DNA from: Coriaria nepalensis
Taxonomy: Eukaryota; Streptophyta; Magnoliopsida; Cucurbitales; Coriariaceae
DNA: 64,000 bases
NCBI GenBank assembly: GCA_027186245.1
Contig: CP114482.1
Location: forward strand, 3,477,001 to 3,541,000
Direction of reading: 5' to 3'
Shown here piece by piece: positions 13,190 through 23,692 of the stretch. The notes beneath the pieces are model-generated. The model made no database searches, was not told where the DNA came from, and was given only the letters and a program-made list of their open reading frames with translations. Position 1 is the stretch's first letter, and each line of letters begins with the position of its first letter. The position numbers and the translations under genes were made by a program.

Positions 13190-13455
13190 CCGCATCAGTT
13201 GAACAATCATAGTTATCGATATGGGGATCATCTTCATGCTCAAAGGCTTGGTGTGAAGTTTTTGGGCATTCACAATCCCCGAGCTGAGACATATGTTATA
13301 GTTATTGCTATGGGGACCATCTTCATACTTAGAGGTTTGGCGTGAAGTTGTTGGGAATTTGCAAATCCCATGCAAAGGCATATGATCATAGTAATTGCTA
13401 GGGAGATCATCTTCATGATCAGAGGCCACCCGTGAAGTTGTTGGGCGTGCACTCC
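13190..13455 (-). repeat. Tandem ~84-bp coding repeat (28 residues)
   Basis: On the minus strand three imperfect units lie in tandem. Two read in one frame, with PTTSR..S..ED...SNYYDH.PLHGIC in the first and a matching block beginning FPTTSRQTSKYEDG in the second. A third follows out of frame (GIVNAQKLHTKPLSMK). The repeat lies just downstream of a coiled-coil segment (MLENKFGEFSEKLD) of the Ulp1-like gene. The overlapping open frame at 13270-13497 is a shifted reading of the same repeats. Confidence 0.6.
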
Positions 13456-14941
13456 CATGCTGATACATTTAATCCAATTTCTCACTGAATTCCCCAAACT
13501 TGTTCTCCAACATTGACATCCTCTAATCCATCCTACGCATAAAGTCCACCAAATGTCTACTAAAAGATCTCTTGCTTCTTCTTCTCTCTACTAAAGGCCG
13601 ATTTTTTTTTTTGATTCAGTGCAGAAGCTTTTTTCCCAACACCCTCAACATATTCTTCAGCCTCCTTCTCACTCTCTTATGTAAGCCAACACAGCTTTAG
13701 TGTCAACACAATGATAATATGATATTCAAAGTGATGCTTTAGTGGCACCCTCAATTCGAGTTTAGGTAGCCCCTGATGAAAACCAACATCAATCTTACCA
13801 TTGGATATTAAGTTACTATTGGATTACAATATTTAATATATGACCACATAAATCTGATGGACGAAGGAACATATATCGATTGCTTATGAGTGAGAGTTAT
13901 TTGCTTGACTAGTGATTCTATAAAGTTTTGACCGAATAGGCCGATAAGGTATTATCAAAGAACCCATTACCGATATTAAGGTATTTTACAAAAACCCATA
14001 ACTGATTTAGTCTGACAAGGAAGATTTGACCAAATAGTATAACTATCTATTTTATCGATCACGAGTTCTTCTACCGAATAACATATTGTTGCTACATAAT
14101 CCATCTTTATTTTCTTTTCTTATAGAACTACTGGAAAATTCCAGTTCTAGAACATAAATTTCTACTATAATTCTCAATTTCTAACACTATGAAAGAAGCA
14201 GAAAAAAATTAAACCCTAAAAAAACCTTAATCGTACCTTTTCTCTGCTTGAATAGATTGCTACACTTTCTTTGCGGGTACAACTTCTTCTTCATTCTCAT
14301 GCATGTTTGCTTCACGGTTTTTCAATCGTTGTCAGATCATTGTTCTCTATCTCGCCAGACATCTCAGTGGATATTTTTGTCGCAGTTTCAAAGTAGTGAG
14401 TGAAGATGATCGAAGTCCGAGCTCAAAATTGTGACTAAAGATGATCTCAGTTTGAAAATGGTAAGTGAATCTTAGCTCAAAATGAAAATGGTGAATGAAG
14501 ATGATCTCGATTGATATAATTGATGAAGAATGACGAAGACGATCGAAGAGCTTGTGCTTCTGTTTGTTATACTAAACAAGGGAAATATGAAGGCGCAAGG
14601 GGAAACATGAAATTTTTACCTTTCGTTTAAAATAGACGCTTAAAGATATTTTAGTCACATTACGTTTTACATTTTTTAATAATAGAATGAATATAAAAAG
14701 GCTCATCTATTAACATCAAAAACACTAGTATTTGAACATAAAAATATTAGAAAATTCACAAAATAGACAACCTACATAATTTTGTCCATCACATAATAAC
14801 CAAGCCAAATTGTATGTTCATGAGAACAATCAACCGTCACAATACATAATCTTCACGTCCAAACAAATTAAACAATCCATTCATCCATTAAAATACCCAA
14901 CCATAAGATAATTCACAGAAAAATAAGCAAAGATAATCATT

Positions 14942-15120
14942 TCAATCAAAGTCTTCATCATCAAAGGTAGAGTTTGGACCCCAATTTAGATAGTAGCACG
15001 CTTCTCTCTCGCGCTTCAAGGCATCCAACTCGGTTTCAACTCCAAATTTTCCTACAACAATGTCGTGCGATATCTTTCCACTGTAGTCTGCAACTCTCTT
15101 TCCTTATCAAGCTTAGTTTA
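14942..15120 (-). pseudogene. Coiled-coil C-terminus of a transposon protein (TNPA/Transposase_24-like, tentative)
   Basis: The minus strand reads VETELDALKREREACYYLN and ends DDEDFD with a TGA at 14942-14944. Just upstream in another frame is LDKERELQTTVERYRTTLL, which looks like the preceding heptads of the same coil, so one frameshift probably separates them. Short coiled-coil C-termini with acidic tails occur in the second protein of plant CACTA elements. I infer that identity from composition and position alone. Confidence 0.4.
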
Positions 15121-16325
15121 TAAATCAGTAAGGTCTTCTGTCCTCTCATTGCTCCATCGCTAACAAAATTAGTTCAATATCCCTTTGATGACCCCAGTTT
15201 GAATCACCATTGCAAACACCAAATCCATTCAGTTTGAAGGCTATATAATTGAAAAGACCTATCTATGTATTCAGGTTTCTAAACACATGAACCATCTATA
15301 TATTAAAGGCTCCATTTTGTGTTCATCCAAAAATAGGTATCAACTACTACAAAGAAAAATAAAAAACTAATAAACCCATGAACATCCATTGTTTTATTAT
15401 TGGATCACAATTATTGATGTAATCTTCAATTTTACTTGGTTAAAAATATATACTTGCAGCAAATTCAATGTTGGTCAAATTAAACATCCTAAATTTAGTT
15501 AATCAATGAACAACTAATGTCTCGACCCACGCCCACAACTAACTAATCAAACATAAACAAACCAAATCTATGAATATTGATATAGACATGCATTCAAGAA
15601 AACAGAAAACTAAGAAAATTTCATCATTCAACTATTATTATTTTTCGCTCCCTATTACCCAATCTTTGTATAAATAAGATAAATTTACCATAGAAATCAA
15701 GTGAAGAGATAACCAATCCTTTCAATTTCTTTAGAACTGGACCAAACAATATTTATAATCTTTCACCATGGCCTAAGTATTCAAAATTAGGGCTTTTCCG
15801 CATTTGAAATAAGGACAGACAAATTAGGGTAGAATTCAGAGGAATTAAGAGATTATGGATACTAATTGGAGAGAAGGATGAAGAAATTAGGGTGGAAGGG
15901 ACAAAGAACTAGGGCTAGAAATTGAATTTAGGGCTGAAGAGATTAGGAAAAATCGAAAAATGATTATAAACTATCGTGTTCTCTCTGAAGACTAGAGAAA
16001 ATGAAGTAAAGTCACCGTTTACACACGCTAGATGTCACCCAAGAAACATGTTCCCACCAAGAAGCCACACATGAAAAATATATCCACCAGACATTCTTTA
16101 TTAAAAACTGACACCAATAATCATCACTTATACTCAATCTCCCTCACATGACCATCACATGCAACCAATTAAAGTCGCGAGAACCCTGTCCACATCAATT
16201 TCCACATGTTTTTTAACACTGTGTAAGTCAGACACGCGCATATAACCCATTTGTGACATTTATAAATAAATATGATGTAGATGGTATTTGTGACATGCAT
16301 AAAACATCACTACACTACACTACAC
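15120..16325 (-). other. Leader-like and subterminal non-coding sequence
   Basis: No ORF is convincing. On the minus strand, 15830-15960 contains pyrimidine-rich text with repeated CCCTAAT/GCCCTA motifs, typical of plant 5' leaders, pointing towards the relic genes at lower coordinates. Towards 16250-16325 the sequence becomes tgtgacattt-rich with a (CACTA)3-like run at 16308-16325 next to the terminus. Confidence 0.35.
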
Positions 16326-16337
16326 TTTCTTGTAGTG
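16326..16337 (-). repeat. CACTA-type terminal inverted repeat
   Basis: The plus strand reads tttcttgtagtg, the exact complement of CACTACAAGAAA, the commonest plant En/Spm terminus. The next three bases are aca, the expected length of a CACTA target duplication. A matching partner was not found with confidence. Confidence 0.6.
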
Positions 16338-16924
16338 ACACTTATCTTTTCTTGAATTTTTTAGTATTTTGTTATGTAAACCATCAAAATTTAATTTATA
16401 TTATGATTTTATAAATTAAAATTCGTTTATGCTCATTTTCACTCCTCATCCTCCCGCTTTCCTTAAATAATAGGTTAAAGACTTATAAATTTCTCAAAAT
16501 TTAATTTTACCCGCCTAAAAGTATAAATGTATTATATATATTTCCTTTTTTTTTTTTGCTCTAAGTAAATTTTTTGACCTTGCCCCTAGCACTGATAGCC
16601 ACCACATCCGATGGTGGTAAGATTTTTCATACTTTTACACTTGTTATATAAGTGTGATTGATTATATGACTTTTGATTCTAGACAAGTCTCATCACTTAA
16701 AAGTCTCCTCACAAAAAACCATTGATACTGCCAACAATGCCTCAACTTTGATAGTTAGAGAAAGCTCATTATCTCTCACTAATATTTTAAACTTGGAGTC
16801 AATATTAGTTGTTCCATCTTTAAATTATTAATATTTTGTATGTTTCACAATAACAACTGCTTTATCTTGTTTTTTTTTTTTTGGCTCGACTCCTGTGTAT
16901 TTAAAGGACATCCGAACAAGGTAA

Positions 16925-17945
16925 ATGATTGGTTGTGGTGTTAAGTGAAGGAACTTATACTACTTGGACTTGATGTCGACCAATTCAGATAAACTACTAA
17001 TAGTAGAAGGCTTTGAAAGGGAGAAAAGGAAATAAAAAGATATGGCTTGGCATAGACGACTAGCCATGCTTCCTTTGGATATTTGAAGAAATTATTTCCT
17101 AGTTTGTTCATGAAAATTGATGTTTTTAGTTTTAAATATGACATTGAGCTAGCAAAAAGTCATTGCGCTTCTTTTTCATTAAATAGAAGTCTCGTTCATT
17201 TAACAGTTATACATTCTGATATGTAGAGGCCATCTAAAATTCCTACTTTAGGAGGATCACATTGTTGTGTTATATTTATTGATGATTATAGCAGGATGAC
17301 CCACTTGTACTTAGTGAAGTCCAAAGGTGTGAACTCATTATTTTAGAAATTTCATAAAATGATGAGTACTCAATATAATGCTAAGATTCAGATTCTTCGT
17401 AGGGATAATAGTGGAGAATATCTAAATGATGAACTTCGATAATATATGGAATAGTTCATCAAACTATTTGTTCCTATACACCTCCACTTAGTGAGTTATA
17501 GAGTGAACAAATCAACACTTATTAGTTGTTTGTGCTTTATTGATAGAAGCTCATATGTCACTATCTTATTAGGGCGAGTCACTAGTCGCAACAATATACT
17601 TAATCCATCGAGTTCCCTTCAGCTCTATCAATTTCCAAATCTCATACTAGGCATTGATTGCATAATTGTGGTCGAGTGCTTCAAAATTGCCTCCTCATAA
17701 ATTGGGTTGTCTGGCATTTGTTCACCTACATAAATATCAATAAATATCAATGTAACAAGTTTACTCCTCGAGCATTACATTGTGTGTTTTTCAGGTATGT
17801 TGTTCATCAAAAGGGGTACCTGTGTTATCATCCTTCAACAAGAATATGGTTTATCTACATGGATGTTGTTTTCCATAAAGATACAATGTATTTTTCTTCT
17901 AATACTGAATTTAAGGAGTATCACCAAATAGAAATTTAGACTCTT
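16925..17945 (+). pseudogene. Ty1/copia GAG-pre-integrase and integrase remnant
   Basis: Across frame changes the plus strand reads a copia Pol fragment. A pre-integrase HHCC-like piece (MAWHRRLA, about 17040) is followed by FKYDIELAKSH. The integrase core comes next: VIFIDDYSRMTHLYLVKSKG (about 17270-17325) with the second catalytic Asp in RRDNSGEYL (about 17400). The post-integrase block KFTPRALHCVFFRYVVHQKG and VVFHKDTMYF follows at about 17755-17890. Several stops interrupt it (for example at 17226 and 17345). Reverse transcriptase is missing because gypsy sequence starts at about 17985. Confidence 0.8.
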
Positions 17946-17984
17946 ACCTATGATTTATTATCCCCAGAGGAAGAACAATTTGAG

Positions 17985-19312
17985 GGAATACTAGTGAGTT
18001 TCAACTAAAAGATGGGATGATGTATAAAGGAACATAATTATGCGTCCCAGAAGATGGCGATAGACTATAGTGGATTCGTGAAGCTCATACGTCCAAAGTA
18101 ACGGGACATTTTGGAGTGAAGAAAACTCCATTGCACCTTTATTGTTATGCCTTTTGGCCAAAGATGCACCAAGATGTCTCATGGTACATATAATGTTGTG
18201 TTCTATGTAACGTCTCGAAGCCCTCTAATAGGAAGTTAGGACTATATCTTCCACTACCAGTACCTAGCCAACCTTGGAAAAGCATTTCAATGGACTTTCT
18301 TGGAGGATTACCAAAAACAAAGTTTGGGAACGATTACTTGTTCATAGTAATGGATCGTTTCAACAAGTTGGTGATACTCATTCCATGCAAGAAGACCGTA
18401 ACTGGAGAGGGAGCAGCTAAGTTGTTTTTCCAACATGTTTGGAAACATTTTGGCCTCCCAACATCGATTATATCAAACAGGGATAGTTAATTCTTACGCC
18501 ATTTCTAGAGGTCATTGTGGGGAATGATGGATACCAAGTCGAAGCGTAGTACTGCTTTTCATCCTCAGACTAATGGACAAACAAAGGACGGTAACGGGAC
18601 TAAGCTGCATATATTAAGGGGATATAATTCTAAGCATCAAAAAACGTGGGATGAAAGTCTCATTTACTTACTATTTGCTTTCAATCGAGCAATCCACGAA
18701 TCCACACTGACATCTCCATTCGAGGTTTGTTTGGGTTACTTACCCCAAAGTCCTTTTGATATGGCATTCACTACAAGTGATAGGCCATTAAGTGGAAAAG
18801 AAGAAGAACATGTTCAAGCACAGAAATTTCTCAAATGAGTTAAAAAGATTCATTTAGAAGTGGAGTAACAACTACAACTCTCACAACAACGATATAAAAA
18901 TCGTCATGACAAGCATCGTGTGCCATGTACCTTTAAAGAAGGTGACTTAGTATGGTTACACCTTGAGAAATAACAGTTAACTAGAGAAGGAAAGAACCTG
19001 AAGCCTATTCAATATGGACCGTTCAAGATCATCAAACAAATTGGTGACAATGCCTTCCGGCTGGATCTACCACCATACAAGCATATGTACTCGATCATTA
19101 ATGCCAAGAATTTGAAGCTCTCTGAACCACCTCTATTGGATTATGACCCTAGTGAGGATGCTTGTCTTCCTTCGATCGACAACTTGAAAATGGAGCGAGA
19201 AGATGCTCTAGAGGACTGCTTATTGGAGCAAAAGGTTCGTGAAACCCGGTATGGAAGGTATGAGTATTTTTGCATAGGCAAAAAAGGTCAACTTCCCAAC
19301 AAATCCAAGTGA
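17985..19312 (+). pseudogene. Ty3/gypsy integrase remnant
   Basis: The zinc-binding region is at about 18080-18220 (REAHTSKVTGHFGVKKT, then C..C-type residues around CCVLCNV). The catalytic core begins at 18290 with SMDFLGGLPKTKFGNDYLFI (first Asp), then ISNRDS at about 18475 (second Asp). The usual Glu context TA.HPQT.GQTE here reads TAFHPQTNGQTKDGN, so the catalytic Glu appears replaced by Lys. A GPY-like region follows at 18940-19070 (FKEGDLVWLHLEK, GPFKIIKQIGDNAFRLDLP). Stops occur at 18488, 18836 and 18972. RT and RNase H are absent upstream, so the copy is 5'-truncated at the junction with the copia fragment. Confidence 0.85.
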
Positions 19313-19314
19313 TA

Positions 19315-19795
19315 CCAACAAGTGAAAGTGACTATAGAATTTCTTCATCTCAAGATACCTTGAATAAGAGCTCAAAGTTCCTAAATGGGAGAGCCATAAT
19401 ATAGAAAGATCTTATGATTATTTAATTAAACGATTATATAATTATAATTAATAATAAATTAACCAAAATCTACTAGGAATTATAACTCCAGAGGTAGTTG
19501 TAACTAAGTTAAGTTAATTACGTTGAATAGTGATGGTTTAATTCATTTGTTTTCTTTTAGCTTGTTCTATTTTTAAATATTCCTTCTATATATAAAGAGG
19601 AATCGCTTAATCAATTGAAAACTATTTCATTGTATCAAACTTCTTCTTTCTCAGTCTTTTCATATTCTTCCTCTCATATTAAGAAGTCTACTTTTTGGTA
19701 GAAGTGTCACACTTCCACCAAAAAGTTCTATCTCCTAAAAGTTTTGGATTAGAGCCGATGATACAGTATCACTAGGCTACATGGAAGAGTCAAAG
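19315..19795 (+). other. Probable 3' non-coding/LTR sequence of the gypsy relic
   Basis: Sequence immediately downstream of the integrase relic is AT-rich. It has a TATA-like tatatataaag at about 19587 followed by cattgtatcaaac, which resembles an LTR U3-R. No second LTR is available for comparison, so the borders are unknown. Confidence 0.3.
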
Positions 19796-19804
19796 TAACG
19801 AGGT

Positions 19805-20405
19805 TATGCCTGCCGATTTTTTATGGATGGAGAATAGGAGATGGGAGGAAAGTTAAATTTTGGACTGATAACTGGATTCTTGAACAGCCGCCAATTGATT
19901 TTCTCCCGGAGGGAACTTCTACCAACTGCTCCTTGTACTGGAGTGCCACTGCTTCTCTGCAGCTGCTTCAGGACTGTCCTAAACATGCAACATAAGGTAT
20001 GGAATCAATTTTTGCATTACTGCGCAGGTGAAAAAATAGTTTTACTCGCTGCCTTTGCATGCAGGGATCTTATCTAATCACAATGTTCACATACTAATGA
20101 TGCTTTCAGAATCTCATGGGATATTATATTTTTAGCTTTGATTTAGAACATATGGAAGCAAAAATGCGCTCACCGTATGGAAGGGCTTGAAATTTTCCCT
20201 TCCAGTTTAGTTGCATGGACATTTGCGGATGTGATGGCTTGTAAAGCAGCATTTAGTCCACATGAGCTTCTAATCTCACCGAGCATAGTAACTCACGATA
20301 GTTGGGTGAAACCAAATCCAGGTCAGGTGAAGTTAGACTCGGATGGTGCTGCGAAAGGAAACCTGGGAATGGCGGGTTGTGGTGGCCTAATAAGAAAAAA
20401 AATCC
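19805..20405 (+). pseudogene. LINE (L1-type) ORF2 C-terminal remnant: zinc-ribbon side and RNase H
   Basis: The plus strand reads WRIGDGRKVKFWTDNWILEQ at about 19820-19880, the hallmark GDG..V.FW.D.W block downstream of plant L1 reverse transcriptase. At about 20300-20390 it reads WVKPNPGQVKLDSDGAAKGN followed by GMAGCGGLIR, the start of the RNase H domain with its first catalytic Asp. The stretch between is shortened and frameshifted. The relic ends at about 20405, without the rest of RNase H or a poly(A) tail. Confidence 0.8.
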
Positions 20406-20959
20406 ACAGCAGATAAGCATGAATATTGCCAGCATAACCAACGACAATGAAACTAACTACTTATAAGTGATGTCTTATTCAATAAATAAAGTGTTAGATA
20501 AGATAGAACACTAGACAAGACATAACAGTTGTGAATTGTGATGCATATATGCTAGCAGAAAAAAGGAGAAGTCATTTACCTTGTAAAAAATAAACATCAA
20601 ATTTGGGCACTTACCCACCCTTCTTGAAAACCAAAACCTGCTATTGATACATAAAGGAAAGGGGAGAAAAGTGACAGTTATTTAGTTAAGCAATGACATA
20701 AAAAAGGGCTAGTCATTAATAACTTAATGACAGTTAATTAAGTTAAGCAACCTTCAACGTCCTAGATAAAACTTCGTTCTTTCAAACCTGCACATGGAAG
20801 AATATAATGCAAACAAAAGTCCCTGTTATGCTAATGTGAGCATAAATTAGTAGTCTTATTTTTATTTTTATTTTTTCCCTCTCTTTTGTCAAATGAATAG
20901 GCAAAATTACATTATTTCTCGCCAAAAATGGTATACATTGAGATATTCAAAATCACTGA
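20406..20959. other. Intergenic; 3' flank of the PPR gene
   Basis: No ORF, RNA gene or repeat of note was seen. It must contain the PPR gene's 3' untranslated region, since that gene's TAA is at 20960-20962. Confidence 0.4.
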
Positions 20960-23692
20960 TTAAGTTAATGCTTCGGTTCTTTCCGTTGGTTGAAACCCTT
21001 TCCAGATCATCTCTTCTAACAATCTCTTGGCCTCTGCCTTCCTCCCGTGTCTGAAGAGACCGTGTACTAAGATGTCATAAGTCCATCTGTTTGGTTCATA
21101 CCCTTTCTGAAACATTCTATCGGCCAGCTCAAGAGCATGGTCCATGTCACTAATGCTTAGCCTTCTCAGCAACATGTTGTACGTGTAGGTATCAACTGGG
21201 AAGCACTTTTCAACCACTTCTTCAAAGTTGTCAATATGTTGACTCATTCTGATATGTCCAGAAAACATGCCGATTAACAAACCAAGCATTGAACTCTGAG
21301 ATGTCTCATGATGCACCTCTCTCAATTGAATCCAAGCTTCATAGAGCTTATCAGTCTTCAGAGAATGTAACAAGAGTACATTACCAATAAAGGACGTGAT
21401 ATGTCGACCAACCTTCTCTAGATCATTAATAATACATACCACTAAATCATATTTTTCTTTTGTGCACAATGATTGTACAAGAACTTCATAACACTCAATG
21501 CTAGGTTTCACTCCATTATCCCTCATTTCCTTCACAAAATCAAGTGCAACATCTTCCTTGTTAGCTTTGCATAGACCAACAACCATGGTGTTGTATAGTT
21601 TTCCTGATATCTTTCTTCTTTGACGTACATCACTCAAGAAATTGAGAGCATCAGGAATTCTTGCATCGTACAGATAGCCCTTCAACATAAGAATGTTAGA
21701 GATCGAGTTGGGCTCAAGCCCACTTCTCCGCATCATCTCATATACTTGTCTAGCCAGGTCACACTTTCTCGCATGCCCAGCTCCATCGATGAAGATGTTG
21801 TACGTCTGACAGTTGGGTTCTTGCCGAGACAGTTGCAGCTCCAGCAGATTGAAAATATGATTTTCTCTGTTTTCCATTTCACTTAGACATCGAATAACTG
21901 CCCTGAAAAGTCCACAAGTTGGCTTGTGACCTTTATCTTGCATCTCAATAAGAAGTCTTGCAGCAATGTCTCCCCTATGTGTCCTAGTAAAACCATATAT
22001 CAGGCTAAAATAGGAATTTCTTGTAGCCACTTTATTGATTTTGTTCAGCTCCCCATGTATCAAATATCCATCTTCTACTTTCCCAGCCTCACAAAGTGCC
22101 GATATAAACCTATCAAATGTGGTATCACTAGGTATAATGTTCCTCTCCAAGGCAACAAGGACCAATTCTTTCATCTTATCAAACTTCCCCTCTCTGCACA
22201 GAGCATCAGTAAGTATAGAGAAAGTAATTTTACCAGGGAAATAACCTTGATCAATGGAATTCTTCAAGACACAGTAGGCTTCATCAATGCTTCCATCCCC
22301 ACATAGAGTATTTATCAAATAGTTGTAAGCCATGCTATTTGGCGATAGTTCAAGCTCAGATCTCGAGTTGTAGAGATCACATGCTACCTCCACCATCCCA
22401 GCTTTGCAGAAGAAGCACAAGGTAGCATTCATGGTGACCTTATCTGGGGTAATCTGGCCCTCCTTCATCTCCATTAGCAAATCGTACACCTCCTGCAGTC
22501 GATTCTCTTTGAGAAGTCTACATATCAAAACATTATACCGGAAGACCTCAGGAACATAACCTTCCAATGATTGTTTGCTCTGCATGAACTGCAAAGCTCC
22601 ATCTAACTTTCCAGCCTGAACAAGAGCTCTTATCCACACACCATAACAATGCTCTATTTGCACCAGACCCAAGTCTTGAAATTCCTCAATCATCTTTCCC
22701 GCACGCTTGAACTGACCGCTCTTACAAAGAGCATCAACAAGAACACTCAAGGCACGTCCTTTCAAGGAGTGCCCACTGTTCACCAGGCCGTACAAAAAAG
22801 ATTCTGCCTCATTTAGCTGTTTCTGCTTGCAGAAGCTTTTGATCATTATGGAATGCGTGATACTGTTCTCGAATCCCCGCAGGGAGATCTGCTTCGCAAC
22901 TACTTGGAAGGAATCAAAGCTATTCTCCTCAACAAGAGCATTCAAAAGGACATGGTAGGCAAAAGAGTTGAGGTCAAGGCCTTGAAAACGCATTCTACCG
23001 AACAACTGGAGTGCAAAGTCAGGCTTGCCAACTATAGCATATCCCATGACCAAGGTATCATAAAACCGAACCCTGTGGATGGGCCACTGCTGGATGAAGT
23101 TGTCAAAGACTTCAAGAGCGAGGGGCATGAGTTTGGCTCGGGAAAGGATCTTGAAGATGGCAGTGAATGTGGCTCGAGTGTGATAAAAGCGAGGCTGGCG
23201 GCCAGCCCAGTCGAAGAACCTGAGACAGTAGAGAGCATCCTTGGAATGACCATAGCGAAGGACATCTAAAACCAAGGACTCACTTAGACGTAGGCCAAGC
23301 TGGGAGAGAGCCAAGTCAACTGAGGAGGAGCAGCGATGGGCCGCTTCGACTTCATCTTGAACACCTTGGAGGATTCGGAATATATGACTAAAAAGGATGT
23401 GGTTACTGGACCTAAACCATTCCTTGAAGGATGAGGCCACGTCCTTCATACTCGTTTCATCCCCACTGTGCCCCATCATAGGGGTTCTGGTCGTCCCCCA
23501 AGCGGAAAATACCATGCCATCTCCATTTCTGCTGCTGATACTACTGGCAGCCGAGGAAGAGTAAAACAACAAGGAAGAAGAAGTTGAGACATCAAGACTG
23601 CAGAAGATATGAGAGAAAGAAAGCTCTGTCTTAGTCCTGGTTAGACTTATGGCCCTTCCTCTTGCGGCATGTTTGAGTGAAAGCATCGCCAT
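20960..23692 (-). CDS. P-class pentatricopeptide-repeat protein, predicted mitochondrial (At1g71210-like)
   Basis: Intact, intronless ORF of 910 residues, ATG at 23692 with a plausible context (taATGGCGATG). Residues 1-60 are rich in Ser, Arg and Ala with almost no acids, as in a mitochondrial presequence. From about residue 190 to the end lie some 17-18 degenerate 35-residue PPR units (for example TPDKVTMNATLCFFCKAGMV, PNSMAYNYLINTLCGDGS, PNRWTYDILVHGLFRHGR). There is no E, E+ or DYW tail, so it is P-class. Such proteins bind specific organellar RNAs and affect stability, splicing or translation. The N-terminal block DALYCLRFFDWAGRQPRFYH is what I associate with the Arabidopsis At1g71210 family; this orthology is recalled, not tested. 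The RNA target is unknown. Confidence 0.95.
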   Translation of the reverse strand: MAMLSLKHAARGRAISLTRTKTELSFSHIFCSLDVSTSSSLLFYSSSAASSISSRNGDGMVFSAWGTTRTPMMGHSGDETSMKDVASSFKEWFRSSNHILFSHIFRILQGVQDEVEAAHRCSSSVDLALSQLGLRLSESLVLDVLRYGHSKDALYCLRFFDWAGRQPRFYHTRATFTAIFKILSRAKLMPLALEVFDNFIQQWPIHRVRFYDTLVMGYAIVGKPDFALQLFGRMRFQGLDLNSFAYHVLLNALVEENSFDSFQVVAKQISLRGFENSITHSIMIKSFCKQKQLNEAESFLYGLVNSGHSLKGRALSVLVDALCKSGQFKRAGKMIEEFQDLGLVQIEHCYGVWIRALVQAGKLDGALQFMQSKQSLEGYVPEVFRYNVLICRLLKENRLQEVYDLLMEMKEGQITPDKVTMNATLCFFCKAGMVEVACDLYNSRSELELSPNSMAYNYLINTLCGDGSIDEAYCVLKNSIDQGYFPGKITFSILTDALCREGKFDKMKELVLVALERNIIPSDTTFDRFISALCEAGKVEDGYLIHGELNKINKVATRNSYFSLIYGFTRTHRGDIAARLLIEMQDKGHKPTCGLFRAVIRCLSEMENRENHIFNLLELQLSRQEPNCQTYNIFIDGAGHARKCDLARQVYEMMRRSGLEPNSISNILMLKGYLYDARIPDALNFLSDVRQRRKISGKLYNTMVVGLCKANKEDVALDFVKEMRDNGVKPSIECYEVLVQSLCTKEKYDLVVCIINDLEKVGRHITSFIGNVLLLHSLKTDKLYEAWIQLREVHHETSQSSMLGLLIGMFSGHIRMSQHIDNFEEVVEKCFPVDTYTYNMLLRRLSISDMDHALELADRMFQKGYEPNRWTYDILVHGLFRHGRKAEAKRLLEEMIWKGFQPTERTEALT

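Larger units (their letters stand above)
10926..14362 (-). pseudogene. Ulp1-like cysteine protease (peptidase C48) gene relic, multi-exon
   Basis: Read on the minus strand, this is a spliced gene. It starts with MSGEIENNDLTT at 14362, in an exon ending at a GT donor at 14236. Then come a basic, coiled-coil stretch (KKKSAFSREKKKQ, MLENKFGEFSEKLD) at about 13430-13680, an exon with tandem 28-residue repeats, small acidic exons at 12750-12839, 12574-12659 and 12248-12487, a linker with ERKLGRPISSLFFAP at about 11860-11900, and a C-terminal C48 domain at 10926-11362. Ulp1 proteases remove SUMO; plant transposons often carry such domains, role unknown. Lesions include a frameshift after TTIEK, stops near 12970-12990 and breaks inside the protease domain. 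The exon chain is an inference from splice-like sites. Confidence 0.6.
1195..16337 (-). mobile_element. CACTA (En/Spm)-like transposon block, left end uncertain
   Basis: The right end at 16326-16337 is the complement of the canonical plant CACTA terminus CACTACAAGAAA. Inside lie long arrays of non-coding repeats, a minus-strand Ulp1-like peptidase relic (10926-14362), a coiled-coil relic (14942-15120) and a leader-like stretch with CCCTAAT motifs at 15830-15960 on the minus strand, so transcription would run leftward from the 16.3 kb end. No TNP2-type transposase was recognised. The left end is only guessed: 1195 begins CACATTATAAAAAAATC, a poor match to the terminus, followed by ATGTCA/GACATT-rich sequence like a subterminal region. 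The block could be several elements rather than one. Confidence 0.35.

Noticed and set aside
20177..20416. Host gene of 79 codons
   Set aside because: The frame contains the LINE RNase H start, so it is transposon-derived.
21926..23269. Several plus-strand ORFs of 69-138 codons across the PPR gene
   Set aside because: They are complementary-strand readings of the PPR coding sequence and show no domain.
22853..23269. 138-codon plus-strand ORF
   Set aside because: Antisense of the PPR N-terminal half with no family motif. Length is explained by the coding strand's codon pattern.
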